64,000 nt of DNA from Pyricularia pennisetigena (GCF_004337985.1 NW_021940918.1:620001-684000), one strand, 5' to 3'. Counted from the stretch's first letter, positions 1-12,278 are shown. The notes: generated by a model from the letters alone, not told the origin. Made by a program: numbers and translations.

Positions 1-1890
1 TTGTAGATGGATTTGTAGAATATTGAAAAGACGAACTCCACCACCGTTTTTCTAAACCTCCAAAGACCCAAGCTTGCCCTCGACTGAAAGTTGAAAGCGT
101 GAACATATTTTCAGCCTCAGTGCTCGAGGCAGCCCATGCCGTGGCGACTATTGCGCCATCTTATTTATGAGGCTACTGTGAAGTCACGCAATATTGAGAA
201 AGATTTACGACAGGTTCGCGAAGACGCGCTCTAGGCCATGCATACCGTTGCTTCAACATCGAGATGAGGGCAACCTACCATAGGGCGCGAATCAGCTGGT
301 TTATTAATATGTTTTAGGATACGTAAACCAGCGATTCAGTTCGCGTCCCGGAGGAGTGATTTGTCAAGAGTGGATCTTTTCGATAGTGATAATTTATATC
401 CGAAGGTGCATTTGGCAGCCCCTTTTTCCTGGGCGTCAGTCATAATGTGAAATGAAACCCTTTGTAGATGGAAGCATACGTTGTTTGCTGATCCCAGCTC
501 AATCAAACTTCATCCTAGCAGAGAGACTGCATGAAAGCCGGCTGAGCAATGCGAGAAGGGTGTGGAGTCAGTGGCTGCAGCTATTAAAACACCCTGCGCT
601 TTGTGGGTTGCACAGTTTCTCCTTTAGTGGAGGTCTCCTTATTTACATTTCACCTTCAGACTTGACTGGACACGGACCGTAGTAACGTTAAAACCTGTTA
701 TCAGGTCGTAAGCCTTGTTCAAGACCTGTGATCCAATCGCTTCTATGTGACGTGCTGATTGACATCCCAAAACAACAACAAACAAGTGTTTTTGTGTGGA
801 AGGAATTGTGATGATGGTTGGGAGATGCGTCTTCGCGAACGCGTTGTCGGTAGTTGCAAGTGTCATGGTGACCCTGCGGTGGCGCTACGCAGTATAGAGC
901 AACATAAAATACCAATCTTGACCGGTTCTGATTCAGTTTCTTTGTTGAAATACATTCACTCAGGCTGAGAAGCAGGAAGCATCGCGGTCAAATCCAGGCC
1001 TCGGCGCAATATTCCCTAAGCTGAGCTACCAGCAGAGGAGTTATGATGGAAGAATTTTTTTTACAAGAATTCATGAGCTCCAGCACAGGTACGATAGCCA
1101 TCTGTGGCAGGGAGAAGATGAAACTCCGCTATTGGAGCCGATCAACTATTCCCACAGCACTTGGCCTGCTCAAACACATCCGAGCTTAGAATATGTCTTC
1201 CAAACGAATTCGACGGCACTTGAGGCACAAACCATCGGTGAATTGCTATGTTGCACCTATCCCGCACAAAACTACTAACTGTGTGCACTTTCGCATGGAA
1301 TAAAATACAGGCCATGGTCAGCATGACGGGCTGCAAATCCAAGCCGGCGTGGCATATAATTCACTACCTTTGGAGAACTCGATGGTTCTCGACCCACAGT
1401 CCGGGGTCACAGCTCATTTTGAAAACCTTGAATATCTGCCTAGCCAACAACAAACGTTTACACCTGCTACCCAGACCTCAAGCCCGATTCTTGAGCAGGT
1501 TGTTAATAGAAGGTTCACCTGTTTTATCTGTCTAAAGACATATGCGAGTAATGGTGGTTTGAAGAGGCATCAGTCAATACGTAAGAGTGCTTCTTGTCTT
1601 GAATTTGATTATACGATAACTAACGTACGAATAGAACACAGCCAACTTTCTTCGGGTTTACAAACTTACGCTTGTAAACTTTGCAACACAAAGTTTACGC
1701 GCAAAGACAGCCTACAGCGTCATTTAAATAGGATACATGAGAGTGACGAAATTCGTTGTAGGAAATTACAATCTGACGGTTCGAGCTGAAAGTATGGGCT
1801 TTGGGCTTCTGAGCGGTTGGTAATGGGTTAGGCAGCAGGGAGTATTTTTGTCCTTGACAGGCTTAGTTGCAGCGATTCTGGATGCCCTCC
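1..1890 (+). repeat. Dispersed repeat R1, copy A (cut by window start)
   Basis: This stretch aligns by eye, with many substitutions and small indels, to 23,330-25,190 in the same orientation. Shared landmarks are a 'ttctaaacctccaaag' type start, a 'gtggcgctacgcagta' block near 880 (24,165 in the other copy) and a two-finger C2H2 reading frame at the 3' end. A shorter third copy at 10,905-11,450 matches about 275-500. The block near 740-870 also resembles module F (12,530-12,690). Divergence is spread over transitions and transversions, so it does not look like RIP alone. Apart from the zinc-finger gene at its 3' end I see no convincing coding sequence. Confidence 0.7.
1382..1789 (+). CDS. Small two-finger C2H2 zinc-finger protein
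   Basis: Two exons, 1,382-1,580 and 1,635-1,789, give 117 residues; the 54-nt intron has a GTAAGAG donor, an ATAACTAAC branch point and a TAG acceptor, and splicing keeps the frame. Finger 1 is C-x2-C-x12-H-x4-H, and its second histidine is encoded only after splicing, because the intron lies between the two zinc-binding histidines. Finger 2 (CKLCNTKF...HLNRIH) is a complete C-x2-C-x12-H-x4-H. The N-terminal ~45 residues are rich in Q, S and T. The likely role is nucleic-acid binding; no target can be inferred. The frame also reads through the unspliced intron, which would destroy finger 1. The start is the first in-frame ATG, and further 5' exons are possible. A degenerate copy is at 24,686-25,090, which suggests that the gene belongs to the repeat. 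Confidence 0.6.
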   Translation: MVLDPQSGVTAHFENLEYLPSQQQTFTPATQTSSPILEQVVNRRFTCFICLKTYASNGGLKRHQSIRKSASCLEFDYTITNVRIEHSQLSSGLQTYACKLCNTKFTRKDSLQRHLNRIHESDEIRCRKLQSDGSS

Positions 1891-2440
1891 GAAGCGTGCT
1901 TTTTGTGGGTTCATTTGTGTAACGAGAGACTGGTTCTGAACCCAGGAGCATCACAAAAATACGTTGCTGTGTAATCGTTTTCCGACTTCTGATTACGGCA
2001 GAGCCTGCTAAAAGATAGGGAGGTACGGCCATTTCGTATGAGATCATGGTTTTTCCCTCAATTGAACCTGCGACAAGCTGCTGCGGATGACCCAAGGGTT
2101 ATGAGAACCTATATTGCAGTCCCATCATAATTCAATATCTTTGGATGAATTTTCTGAGCACAATGATAGAAACCCTTTTTTGAGCGTCTGGCGTCACATT
2201 TTCAATCCGATGAAGCAGCAGACGTTAAATGGAAAGCCCGACCTGCTGAGAAAGTGGAGGGTGGAAAGGGGTTGTGTTCATTGGACTGCATCGGGCGCGC
2301 CTGGCATTCGCGCCGTGTCGCGACCCGGGAAAGCAAATGATCAACTGGTGTTATCGCCTTACCGCGTGGTGATTGGCCAGAAATGAAGAGGAGTCAAAGT
2401 CGTGTTCGTTGTTCTTATTCGTCTTCGATGTACTTGCACT
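1891..2440. other. Intergenic stretch, no supported gene
   Basis: Short reading frames exist on both strands but none shows recognisable motifs or splice-supported continuity. It separates repeat R1 from the palindrome upstream of the JmjC gene. Confidence 0.5.
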
Positions 2441-2444
2441 GGCG

Positions 2445-2494
2445 CGCACGGACCAAAAGTAGTCGCCCAGGGGCGACTACTTTTGGTCCGTGCG
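2445..2494. repeat. Perfect palindrome, two 24-nt arms with a 2-nt spacer
   Basis: Arms 2,445-2,468 and 2,471-2,494 are exact reverse complements (core GGACCAAAAGTAGTCGCC) separated by AG. A degenerate relative with the same centre and right arm is at about 14,205-14,250. Long near-perfect arms in two places suggest the joined terminal inverted repeats of a DNA transposon or a fold-back/MITE element (inference). It lies about 160 nt upstream of the JmjC start codon, so it could also form a cruciform or hairpin in the promoter or 5' leader. Confidence 0.85.
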
Positions 2495-2653
2495 TTTGGC
2501 GCTGTGCAATGGAAAAAAGCGCAATAGAACGGCTTCGTTTGTCAGCCATACCCATGACAATCGAGAGTCTGTAAGGAATATTGCCAGTTTCCCCATGCTG
2601 CACCGGTCGTTGATGATCTTGGACAATTTGCTAGATTGAAACAGCCCGACAAA

Positions 2654-5600
2654 ATGGCAAACCTGAACAGCTTTCTTGATGGCGCGCCTGAATACATTCG
2701 CTGTAACAAAGAAGTAATTGCGTGGCTTTCAGAGAAACTGGAAACGCTAGGATCAGCAAAGAAAATCGAAAGGCTAGAGGCTGAAATTGAGAAGCTCAAA
2801 GGTAGCCGGTCCAACGAAGAGAATCTTCGAAAGCAAGCCAACGACTGGAAAGCCAAGTACGAAAGCTTGCACAGAGCAGTCACGATTTCAAAGCATGAGC
2901 ATTCTGAGGATAATGCCGAGCTTATCGAGAAAACCAGACAACAGCTGCTCAAGCAGTACGATGAAGAGATTGGACGTCGGGCCGAGAACGAGCAACGGCA
3001 AGCACAGCAGGTCATAGAGCAAGCCAAAAAGATCGAGAGATTGCAGGCTGAAAACGCAAAATACAGACAAGTACTGGAAAAGGCCAAAAAACAAGGTATG
3101 TTGACGTTTGGTAAGCCACCAGACAAAAAAGCTAACCAGGCCCAGCTTTCCATCCCTCTCCACCGAGGAAGGTGACGTCGACCAGTGGCGATGTTTGCGA
3201 CGGCCTTACTGGGTATAATATAAAGTCGTTAACGGTGAGCAACGAAAAGCAAAGTGGCAGCCCAAACAATTCCCACAGCACTTGCAGCAGCGTATCCAGC
3301 GATATCCAGGGCAATGCGCATTCAGACGCGGCGGTCAAACTCGCTGTATTAACCCTTGATGCCGAATTGTCCGAATCCCACACAAAAAATTCGATCGACG
3401 TTGAATCTTTGCAGCTGCCGAGGCGGCGCCCGGGCCTCAAATTCCCCCAATTCGGAGGGTCCTGTGAAACAAGGCTTGGTCAAATGATTGACTGGGGTAC
3501 ACTATCTTTCCCCAAACGCAAGGCCGAGGTCAGGTACTTCAACCCCGATACGTTTATCGGGGCTGGTGTCTTTTACCAGCTATGTCGCATGGATTCCTGT
3601 CGCATCATTGAGTACGGAAAAGACCGGTCCATCAATGGTAAATTCCGGAAGCACGCCGCCATTATCCTTTGCCATGTCGCAGCTGGAAACCAATTGTCAT
3701 TCATACAGCCTGACCATTTCGTTGTCGCTATTGTCGACTCCGGAGAGAAGGCAGTGCAACATTTGCAAAAAGAAAGGGTTCAAAAAGACCGAAAATCGGG
3801 GAGCCTGTCCTGCTGGGGAATGGAAAACGCCCTGGTAAACAAGCTAAAAACCGATATTGAACAAGCCTGGAACTTAAACTTGAATGTTTCTCAGAAGGAG
3901 GTAAGAGGTCCTGACGACAATATGGTGAATATGTTTCTAACTCGACGTAGTTTGACTATGCCGGCAATACTTGTTTACTTCAATGCGTAACAGCGGTACG
4001 ATCATATTTCGGCAAACATACCCCACAAGAAGGTGACCAATACTCTATTCGATTATTTTACCTCGAGCGATTGCTGGAGGAATGGGTCCGTGAAGAAAAC
4101 GATTCTGGCACGTCAAAAACCTCGCAAAACAAACTTCAAAGCCGGACTCCACCAGCAGCCATCGCGCTAGCTGAACCATCTTCCCATCCCAAGGTATGCG
4201 GGGTGGAATATCGGCAGGTTCCTTGCCAGGGTGGCGAATTTGTGCTGCTTCTTCCAAACCCTGAACAATATCGGGACCTAAAAGAAAGAAGGAATGGTAG
4301 CCCTTTGCTTTTCACTGTCGCCGAGAAACTCGGAGCACGAAAGCAGGGCGCATTCGTTATCGAAATCCCCACAGCCTCTCGACCGGAACTTCCCGAACAA
4401 AGACCTCAGCAAGCAGAGTGCACAACCTACTTCCCGGAAAAGCTCGACGGCTTTTGGCGGCTCTTCACTAAAAAAGAAGGATCAAGCCTTCCTCTTTTAC
4501 CTGCCAATCCACAGAAGGTTGGCTGTTTGGATGCCGCCATCAAGGCGTACGAAAATCTCGTCGCGGAATCATTCAAACAAAAGAAAAGCTTGGAGGGTGT
4601 TGCTTATCAAACGGACATCCCAGCAGAGACCAGCAACGAACGGGATTGTGCTTATTTGCCTCCAGAAAGCCCTATTTGGCCAATCCGAGGCAACAAACTA
4701 CCTCGAACAGGCATACCGGGACTCCATACTCCGACATGCTACCGAGGGACCCCTTTCGCTCCGTTTGCATGGCATCACGAAGACTTTGAGCTGGGCGCGA
4801 TCAATTATCTTTATTATGGGCAGAAAATATGGTTTGTCACACACCCAGGGTTCTTTGACAAAGCATCCGCAACGTTTAAAGAAGCCCTAAACATCGACCA
4901 AGATCACAGCCAATTTCTGCGGCATGAGGCGGTACATGGCGGTGTTCAGTATCTACGGAATAAAGACATACCGACGATAGGTTTTATGCAAGAAGCCGGG
5001 CAAATAGTCGTCGTTTACCCACGCGCCTACCACTCGGGATTTGGTGCGACGGCGACAGTCGCTGAAGCAGTCAACTATGCCGATCTGCAATACGTTCTTC
5101 CGCAAGATTACAGGCCGTGTCACAAGAAATGCCAGCCGTCAGACCCGATCACCGCTGACTTAGTGTTCCCCGAGAACAATTGTGAGCGGACCGCTACCCT
5201 ACGCCGCAATCCCAAGCCAGTTGCGACTTTGCGCCCCGCGCCGACTTCTCAAAATCCTCGTGGAAGTCATCCAAAAAGGAAACATGTACCAGAGCCGATA
5301 AGAACGCCTAGTGAACGGCCTATATCGAACGGAAAGGGGAAGCACAACGAGGCACAAGAGGAGCCATCAAATGAGCCCCCAGCGAAACGACAAAGAGACC
5401 TAACCCCTCTTGAGGACATGGCAAATGAGGTCATAAATGCAGAAGAGCGGGCCAAGAGCCACATCATGGCATGTATTGACAACTCAGATCTCAATTTGCC
5501 CAACAAGACCATGGAAAAAAAGGCAGATCAATATTTGGCCCTTAGCGCACGTTGGGCAAAGCATGCGCCGTTCAGCAGAATGGTGGCCTTGATATTGGAG

Positions 5601-6053
5601 ACCCACGCGGTTGAGCTGATGTACTATGAATCATTTGGCACTTTATTCGACAAGAACAGAGTTTTGCGGCGATTACCAAGCGAAATAGTTGACAAGTCTC
5701 TCGACATGCTGACCGAAAGACCAACCGATTCCGCGTTCAGGACCTGGTTAGGAAGACGCCGTACCTTTTTAAAACTTGGCCTGGAATACCTACTGTTTAT
5801 ACCCGTTGCTGGGGAGAAAAGGATGCCTGGCTTTCAAGACTTTGAACGGTTAACAGACCATCAGATCCAATCATTGCGCAAACTTATCAAGAACTCTGCA
5901 AACGCTGATACCATTGCAAAAGTCGGCGAAAGATTTCGACGCAGCATCATTGAAGGTGACATTTCGGTTTGGAAGAATATTGGGCATGATGAAATTCAGG
6001 ATATGAACCTGGAGGAGATATCACGCCGGACCTTTTCGCTCGAAACAGAGTAG
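2654..6053 (+). CDS. JmjC-domain protein with N-terminal coiled coil
   Basis: Three exons (2,654-3,095; 3,146-3,900; 3,951-6,053) join in frame to 1,099 residues. Intron 1 starts GTATGT and contains GCTAAC; intron 2 starts GTAAGAG and ends TTTCTAACTCGACGTAG. Residues ~30-145 are a Lys/Glu-rich coiled coil. The middle (~250-370) is an unrecognised but protein-like domain. The JmjC fold follows at about 650-775: WHHED supplies H674 and E676, AINYL supplies an Asn at the 2-oxoglutarate position, and AYHSGF supplies H760. Spacing and context resemble KDM4-type lysine demethylases, so an Fe(II)/2-oxoglutarate oxygenase acting on chromatin is likely (family inference). Neither the JmjN, PHD nor Tudor parts of KDM4 are visible. 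The C-terminal ~270 residues hold a basic, Pro-rich linker and an uncharacterised helical region. Acceptor 3,139 instead of 3,145 would add two residues. The start is the first ATG after an in-frame stop. Confidence 0.85.
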
Positions 6054-6918
6054 GTGGAAGCCTAGAAAGCGGTTTCCCGTTGGGCAATAATTCAAAGTTC
6101 GTATTCTTCCTGATGGCGAGACCCGCAGGAGTGGTGTTAGTAACCTTCCAGATTCTGGTTAAACTGCCCAGTTAATATCTACAACCAGGGAAACCTCTTG
6201 TACATTATATTAGGTAACTTAAACCAAAATTTTGTTGGGTCAACAGGTTTCATAATTATTCCAACGTAGAAGCTGCTCACACTATATATATCCCATATTC
6301 CTTCGTCTCTAGATGGTAAAAATACATTTGCATCCCAATGTTTCCATCAGTATACGTTCTAAACGAAACAGCCAGATGCCCAGAAAGTAGTTATCCCCTC
6401 GAAGGATGCTGTCTTTCCTGGGCGCATGGGTTCTCAGGTCGCCAGCAATCCACCTCCCCAAACTCCCCGGAAAACAACCAGCTTATCAGTTTCAATTAAT
6501 GGAAACGGTTCAAAAGAAAGTAGCAGGGCAGTAGATTCAATGGAGGGATCGACATGGCAGCAAATCAAGTTTATGGGACAACAGATTAGCTGAACACGTA
6601 AATGGCTAGTAAAGGAGAGGAGTTCGATTTGGTTGGCCCCGCCGGGCAGGTGCTGGTCTCTTAATACAACTTGGGCGGCAACGAAACTCATCTTTTGTGT
6701 CTGATCACTTTGCAGCATCAACAGGCATATAACGTCTTCAAAATCTCCCCATAAATTAAACCTTAGGCAGCCTAGCTCATTCTATTCTTTCGGTTTCCTG
6801 CTATCTTCTTTCTCCCTCCATTGGATCTACCGCGTTGATTCGTTTCTCCAAGATGATCTCCTAAGCAATGTCAGCTGAAACAGCTCCAGTGATTCGCCGT
6901 TTGTCTCAATCTCCTTAA
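6054..6918. other. Intergenic, downstream of JmjC gene
   Basis: AT-rich DNA with no reading frame showing family motifs. The first part probably contains the 3' UTR and polyadenylation signals of the JmjC gene. Confidence 0.5.
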
Positions 6919-8653
6919 TTAATTTTCAGCACAGTCGGTTCCGTCATCTCCGGCCTTGATGTTTCTGTCATGCTGAAGGAAATCTTGAAATAGCTGACCA
7001 GGCTGTTTCCCCCTTGGCCACACCCCCAATGTCTCCGGCGGATCAGAGAGGGCATACAATTGCAGCCTGCTTATCTTGACTGGGGCTACCATATGAATGA
7101 CGGTAAGCCTGCTTAGAGAAACCTTATCGCTGGCATTTCCGCCCAGATTGGTGGTAACTCTGCCCAGCTTCGGCTTGGGTTGCGGCTCTGGGGATGCTTC
7201 CAATTAACGACTTGCTTGACTGCGAGGTCGTTCCAGCGGGATTTTCTGTCGGCTTGCTTGAAAAAGTGAATTGTTTGTCCCGAACCGCTATTGGCTTTGT
7301 CACTGAAGCTCAGAGAAATAACGGAGCGAGAGATGGTAGATTCGGCGGGCGATAGTTCTACCACTCGAGAGTCCTGGCGCCCGGTAATCGCCGGGAAGTA
7401 ACAGCTGGTAACTTTCTGCGTCTCGCCCGCTTCGGTCGTGCTTGAAGTCACATTCGGAGAAAGACTGACATGATCGGGTGCCTGATGGTCGGGTTAGATT
7501 CCAGTCAAAATTGCTGAAAAGGAATGGTTTTGCCAGTTGGTGTATACTTTGTCGATATTGTTCAGATTGGCCCACGCGTTTGTGGCCAAGTGGGTTGAAT
7601 GGCTGAGAATGTGCTGCAGAAGTCCTCGAAACTTGGCAGCGAGATTTTTTTTCGCGCCCGTCATCCCTGACCTCGAGTTTTTGACGTTTTCGGGTTTTCT
7701 GATGTACCTCCTCTATCCCTCGCTTAGCTTGACGATCTTTTTCTGTGGCATCAATGTACGCATTTACAGCCCTGGCCAATAATGAAAGCTCCTTTTGGTA
7801 TCTCTCGCCAGTGAGTTGGGAACTCTGTATTTCACACTGCTCTTTGGCGTTCAAAGCAACTGCTGGGCGGGAGGTAAATTTCGGAATGGGAGTCTCGTCA
7901 GCAGCAATCTCTGAGATGAGCTTCGTCGAAATTAGGGTTGAAGCCGCTCCAAGAACGGCTGCCCTCTTTTTCATTTCTGCATAGCTGCTGTATCCGCAAA
8001 TGTTTGCGTACTCTCTTTTGGCGTCTCCAAATCCTTGTATTTCTTCTTGTTCGCAGTCCTTGAGAAAGTCGAAACCAACCAGCTCCGAACCTGGTACCCA
8101 GCCAACAAACCCTTTTTGTCGAATCATCGTACAGGATATTGGCGTTCATTGACATGTTCGCCACCGTCTTCGTACCCGGAAGCCCATTTTAAGGTAGACG
8201 GATCAAGTATCGAAAAGCATTCGGGAATTAACCTTTTGGGCAGGTCAGCTGCTATAAATTGAACAAACAGAGCCCTAGTCATATTCGGACAGCTTTGGGC
8301 AAGCGATGGAGACCAGGGGAGGACCATGACCAAGTAAACGGAGTCTTTCCAATGCGTGGCGTACACTTCTCCCGGGACAGGAGCCTTGGTATTTCTGTCA
8401 CCATTTGCCATCCGTACTGTTTGAAGATATCTTCCGGCCTTTCCGCCTTAGTGGGACTCGGCCGTTCAACTATTTCTGTCTCTTCGGCATGGAGACGCAG
8501 CTGGTCGAGGACATGATGAGGAAGGAATGAATGGTCGTAAAACAGGAGGAAAATAGTTGATGGGTATCTTTTGCGGTTAAGAATTAGCGGAGGTGGGCCT
8601 CGCTGACCGAACAGATATAAGCTTGCGAGCTGGTGACTTAAATCTCTAGACAT
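6919..8653 (-). pseudogene. Decayed gene, unknown nuclear-type protein
   Basis: On the minus strand, protein-like sequence runs from 8,653 to 6,919 but changes frame several times. At ~8,395 the frame switches between IPR and APVPGEVYATHWKD. At ~8,125 an in-frame TGA and a shift inside an A-run separate ERQYPVR from KGFVGWVPGSELVGF. Another switch occurs near 7,195. The pieces read in order as an N-terminal helical region, a small beta-type segment (GEVYATHWKD...MVLPW), a charged helical region (KREYANICGYSSYAEMKKR) and a Ser/Lys-rich tail. The middle is reminiscent of chromatin-reader folds, but I cannot assign a family. No plausible introns explain the shifts, so decay is the simplest reading; one or two could be sequencing errors. 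Confidence 0.55.
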
Positions 8654-10300
8654 AAACCTCGAAAGCTATAGGACTTAATCAATGTATTAAAAAGAGGTTG
8701 TAGAATATGGTTCAGGGGCCGACTCGCTTTAGAGAATTCTTGGGTACAAGTTTTGTTTGCCAAAATGAAGGAGGGAGACGAGATGATAAATTCAAGCTGC
8801 AGGAAATCCGACGTTTTGAAGTCAAAAACTTGAACCACAGAGCCTTAGACGTAGGCTTAAGCAAATTATAACGGTGAACGGATTTAATAGATTTGGGATA
8901 ACCATAATGACACAACGCGGACGCCAAACGCGATTACTGTTTCCAATGAAAGACGCGGTACACCATAAGTTAGTGGTGAACCGTCTTTTGGGCGTCCTTG
9001 CCACACATTATTGGCCGACACCCTCGCAAGCATAATAGCAAGGCAAAGTTCAGTAACGAAAAAATTGCTACTAGACTGTATACCACTTCAAATGTCATTT
9101 TTAGCAATCTTGGCAATCACAATTCTTCAAAACGGTGTAATAGTGTAAGGCCCGTCGGAAGTGAGGTTTGTATCGACCAGGAGTAAAGCATACCAAAGAA
9201 GATGAAATTCACAGAAGCAGAAAGCTAATCAGATTGCCACACATAATAAAACGCCTGGATTTTTACTTGCGAGATATGAAAATAGCTAAAAAAAACTACC
9301 AAAAAATGCGTAGGGACACTTTTGCCAACCACGATCATAGTGAAAAGCATGTGATTCTACCAAGTCTGCCGAGCTGATGAATTTGTGATGCGCTAACAGT
9401 CCGCTTCAATGATATGCACGCGATCACAGTCTATTTAGTCCGCTCGACTTGTTACAGGACTAGCCCCCCTGCCCTGTTGTCGTAGGCTGCGCCAATGCTC
9501 TCTTCGTTGAAGAATCGGAGTGGCAGGGTAGTTACCATTGTTATTTTTAAATAGAAATACTTGATACTGTACAAATAAGCTGTGTTCGGTAACATATTCC
9601 CGTTTAGTATCCTATAAGATCATCTACGACGCACGCCTGATATTGCTAACATCAAAGCTTCAATATAGTCGTCATCTTTTCCTCTCTCATTCCCAAAGAC
9701 CTTACTCAGATGACCCCATATATCTGAGCAGAACGAGCAACAACTTGACCCACCGCTAATGTGACTCTCGATCTTAGTCCGCAACAAACGAAGATCGATA
9801 GTCAATTCTCCCACAGATTTATCCAATTCCGGCGCTGCCTATTTGACAGGTTAAAATCTTTTTCCTTGTTACCCACTAATGAGCTGAAGTTAGCGCCGAC
9901 TGTTAATCTTATTCCAGTTCGCTGTTCTTACCTCTGCACAGAAAATAGACTGTTAGTATTTGCCCAGCAAGAGTATCTATTTGTTCACTGATTTCTGTTC
10001 CATCCCACCACTTCTGGAAATCAGTCAAGGGTCTTCCCAGTCCTATATTGTGAAATAAGACTAGTAAACTCGAACTCGAAACACTCAGTGTTGTTCGGTT
10101 TCTCTCGGCGAAAAGGAATCAACTTACCGCTGGTAATGCAGAGTGGCGCAGCGTAGTGCAGCTCCAATGAACTGGCTTAATCGACAGTTCTTGTGTTTAT
10201 CACAGACCAAGAAAGGAAAGAAGGGAAGGAACCGGGAAATAGGGAACTGTCATAGTTATGGAAGCTTCTGTATGAGTACTATAGGTGTGGGGACTAGCCC
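8654..10300. other. Gene-poor interval
   Basis: Only short reading frames without motifs, for example 68 codons on the minus strand at 9,620-9,826 with a Cys-rich middle. I cannot support a gene here. Confidence 0.5.
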
Positions 10301-10339
10301 CCTGTGTGAAGAGGATGCCACTCGGGCTTTCGTTGGTTC

Positions 10340-10640
10340 TCAGGTCGTTTTACGCATTCACTGGCCTTGACCACATGAAGACGATCATGGATTGGATCCC
10401 CATACCTGTCCCGGATCTGTCACAAACTCTCCTCTTCATTCTGTCGCAATGAAACCCGCCGCACTGGACAAGAACTTGACAAAGACAAGATGCAACGCTC
10501 CCTAATCGAAAAAATACCATACAAGTTTAAAGGTACATCAAAAATAGCCGGGCTGGACGATCATTTGAAAGCAGGGACCGGCAAGCGGTATTTTTAGGCC
10601 GTCCCATAAGACGCACCGCTGTAACAAAGGGACCCCACAG
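10340..10640 (+). repeat. Two short dispersed-repeat fragments
   Basis: 10,340-10,430 (from 'gcattcactggccttg') aligns with 29,878-29,960 in the same orientation. 10,545-10,640 (around 'gaaagcaggga' and 'gctgtaacaaaggg') aligns loosely with 14,240-14,310, just downstream of the degenerate palindrome. Both are remnants without coding capacity. Confidence 0.45.
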
Positions 10641-10904
10641 GTACATGGCAGGGCCGGAAGGAAGCCGTATTACATTACCCACAATTTCGTCAAACAGTTG
10701 AAAAGAAGTAATAAAAGCTGTTATTGCTCGGAAAACCGGTTTGATAGCACCTAAAACACTTTGAGCTCTTTTAAGACAGCCTGACCGCACCCTCAGACTT
10801 ACAGCAGCAGCAGCAGCTTTTACATCCTAGAAAATACCAAAAAGCCCACCAATTAGTCACCGAGACGTCTCGTCTTATTAATTCATTTTATCATTATTCC
10901 ACAC

Positions 10905-11450
10905 GTTCGCGTTCGAGTCTGAATGGGGCTGATTGCCGCTGATCACGGCTTGCATCACAATCTCTAAGCTGGAGTCTGGTAGCCGTGACGACTCACAAGG
11001 TGTCCAATGGAGATCAGGCAAAGACCAGCGTGCACGACAACGCTCTCCGCCACCCTTGCCTCTCAACATAGAGAAGAGACCAACCATAAGACGCGACTGA
11101 TCAGCGGGTCTGTTTGTATGTTTTGGGATACATAGGGCAGCAATTTAGCACGCGTTGCGGAGGAAGTAATCGTCAAGTGGATCATCCTGAAAGGAACGAG
11201 CTCGGAAGTACTTAAGCAGCGGGACTGGACTGCGTCTTTCGCGGAACAGACTGCCCATATCCTGGCCACTCGCTACTTATTGTTATCTTGGCTGCATGTG
11301 ATGAGCATGCTCTGGCCATGTGTTGCCCAGTGCTGGCCTGGGTGGTTTGGAGGCATCCTTTTTTCTGAGCGTTCATTTCAGTGCGAGATAAGCCCTTTCG
11401 TGGATGCCAAGATGCGCTGCTTGCTTATCCAGGGGTCAGTTAGTGAGCAA
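10905..11450 (+). repeat. Dispersed repeat R1, partial copy C
   Basis: 11,085-11,200 matches 275-390 (shared 'accata..gcg', 'atgttttgggata', 'ggaggaagtaatcgtcaag' type blocks) and 11,365-11,430 matches 445-500. The zinc-finger end of R1 is absent. The first 80 bases, around 'ttgccgctgatcacggc', also resemble 51,705-51,780. Confidence 0.55.
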
Positions 11451-12278
11451 AGGGGGAAGGTGGGTGGTATTATTGGGTTTGTGTGGCCACCTTTTGTGCT
11501 CGTTAATTGACCGTCTGCGAGCAGTGAGGCGAGCCGGAAATTCATTGGCGTTCAGGGGCGTCTGAGGGTCAGCAGATAATGGGAATAATCCAATTACAAA
11601 CGGGTATAAGCGCAAAAAAGCTGGGCGATGCATGAAGGCAGCTGGAAAGATTTTAAGTTCTTGCAAGTTGCTTCGAAAGGTGGCTGGTTGGTGATGCAGT
11701 AAACGGGAAATGTTCGTGAGGGTGCTGTGGAGACTGACTGCGGATTCAAATATCCGTGATGTGTTACTTAGGCTGTGATCATCTCTCAGATCATGGCTTT
11801 AGCTTACTGCCCACTGGGGTATTCCATATCGAGAACCAGAACGACTCGTCTTCATCCAAAATGAGAAGATTGTGACTCACAGAATACACGTCTCAAATGA
11901 TGCAAACCTCACATCAGGTCGTTACTTTTGAGGTTTATGGGTGCAGGCCTGCCAATCGGAGTCATTTTGCTTTTTCTGTCCAGCCCCAGGAGGCCGGATG
12001 GTAGGATCAGCACTCACAGCGGCAAATATAGTTGCACCTACCGTGCTCCTCCAAAAGCGCAAGCAGGTTTATCGTCATTTACACCCTTACAAGGTAGGCA
12101 CGAGGTCCACAACACCCGCAAGCAAAACGTTCGTTCTCGCGCCACTAGGGTGCTGATGCCCCTCATCACCTGGCGCGATACTATCTCGACGGCAGCATGT
12201 AGCCGACCGGCCGATGGTTATTAACTGTACTTCTGAGTCACACAGTTTCACTTCTGATGGAGGCCGCCTTGCTCACCC

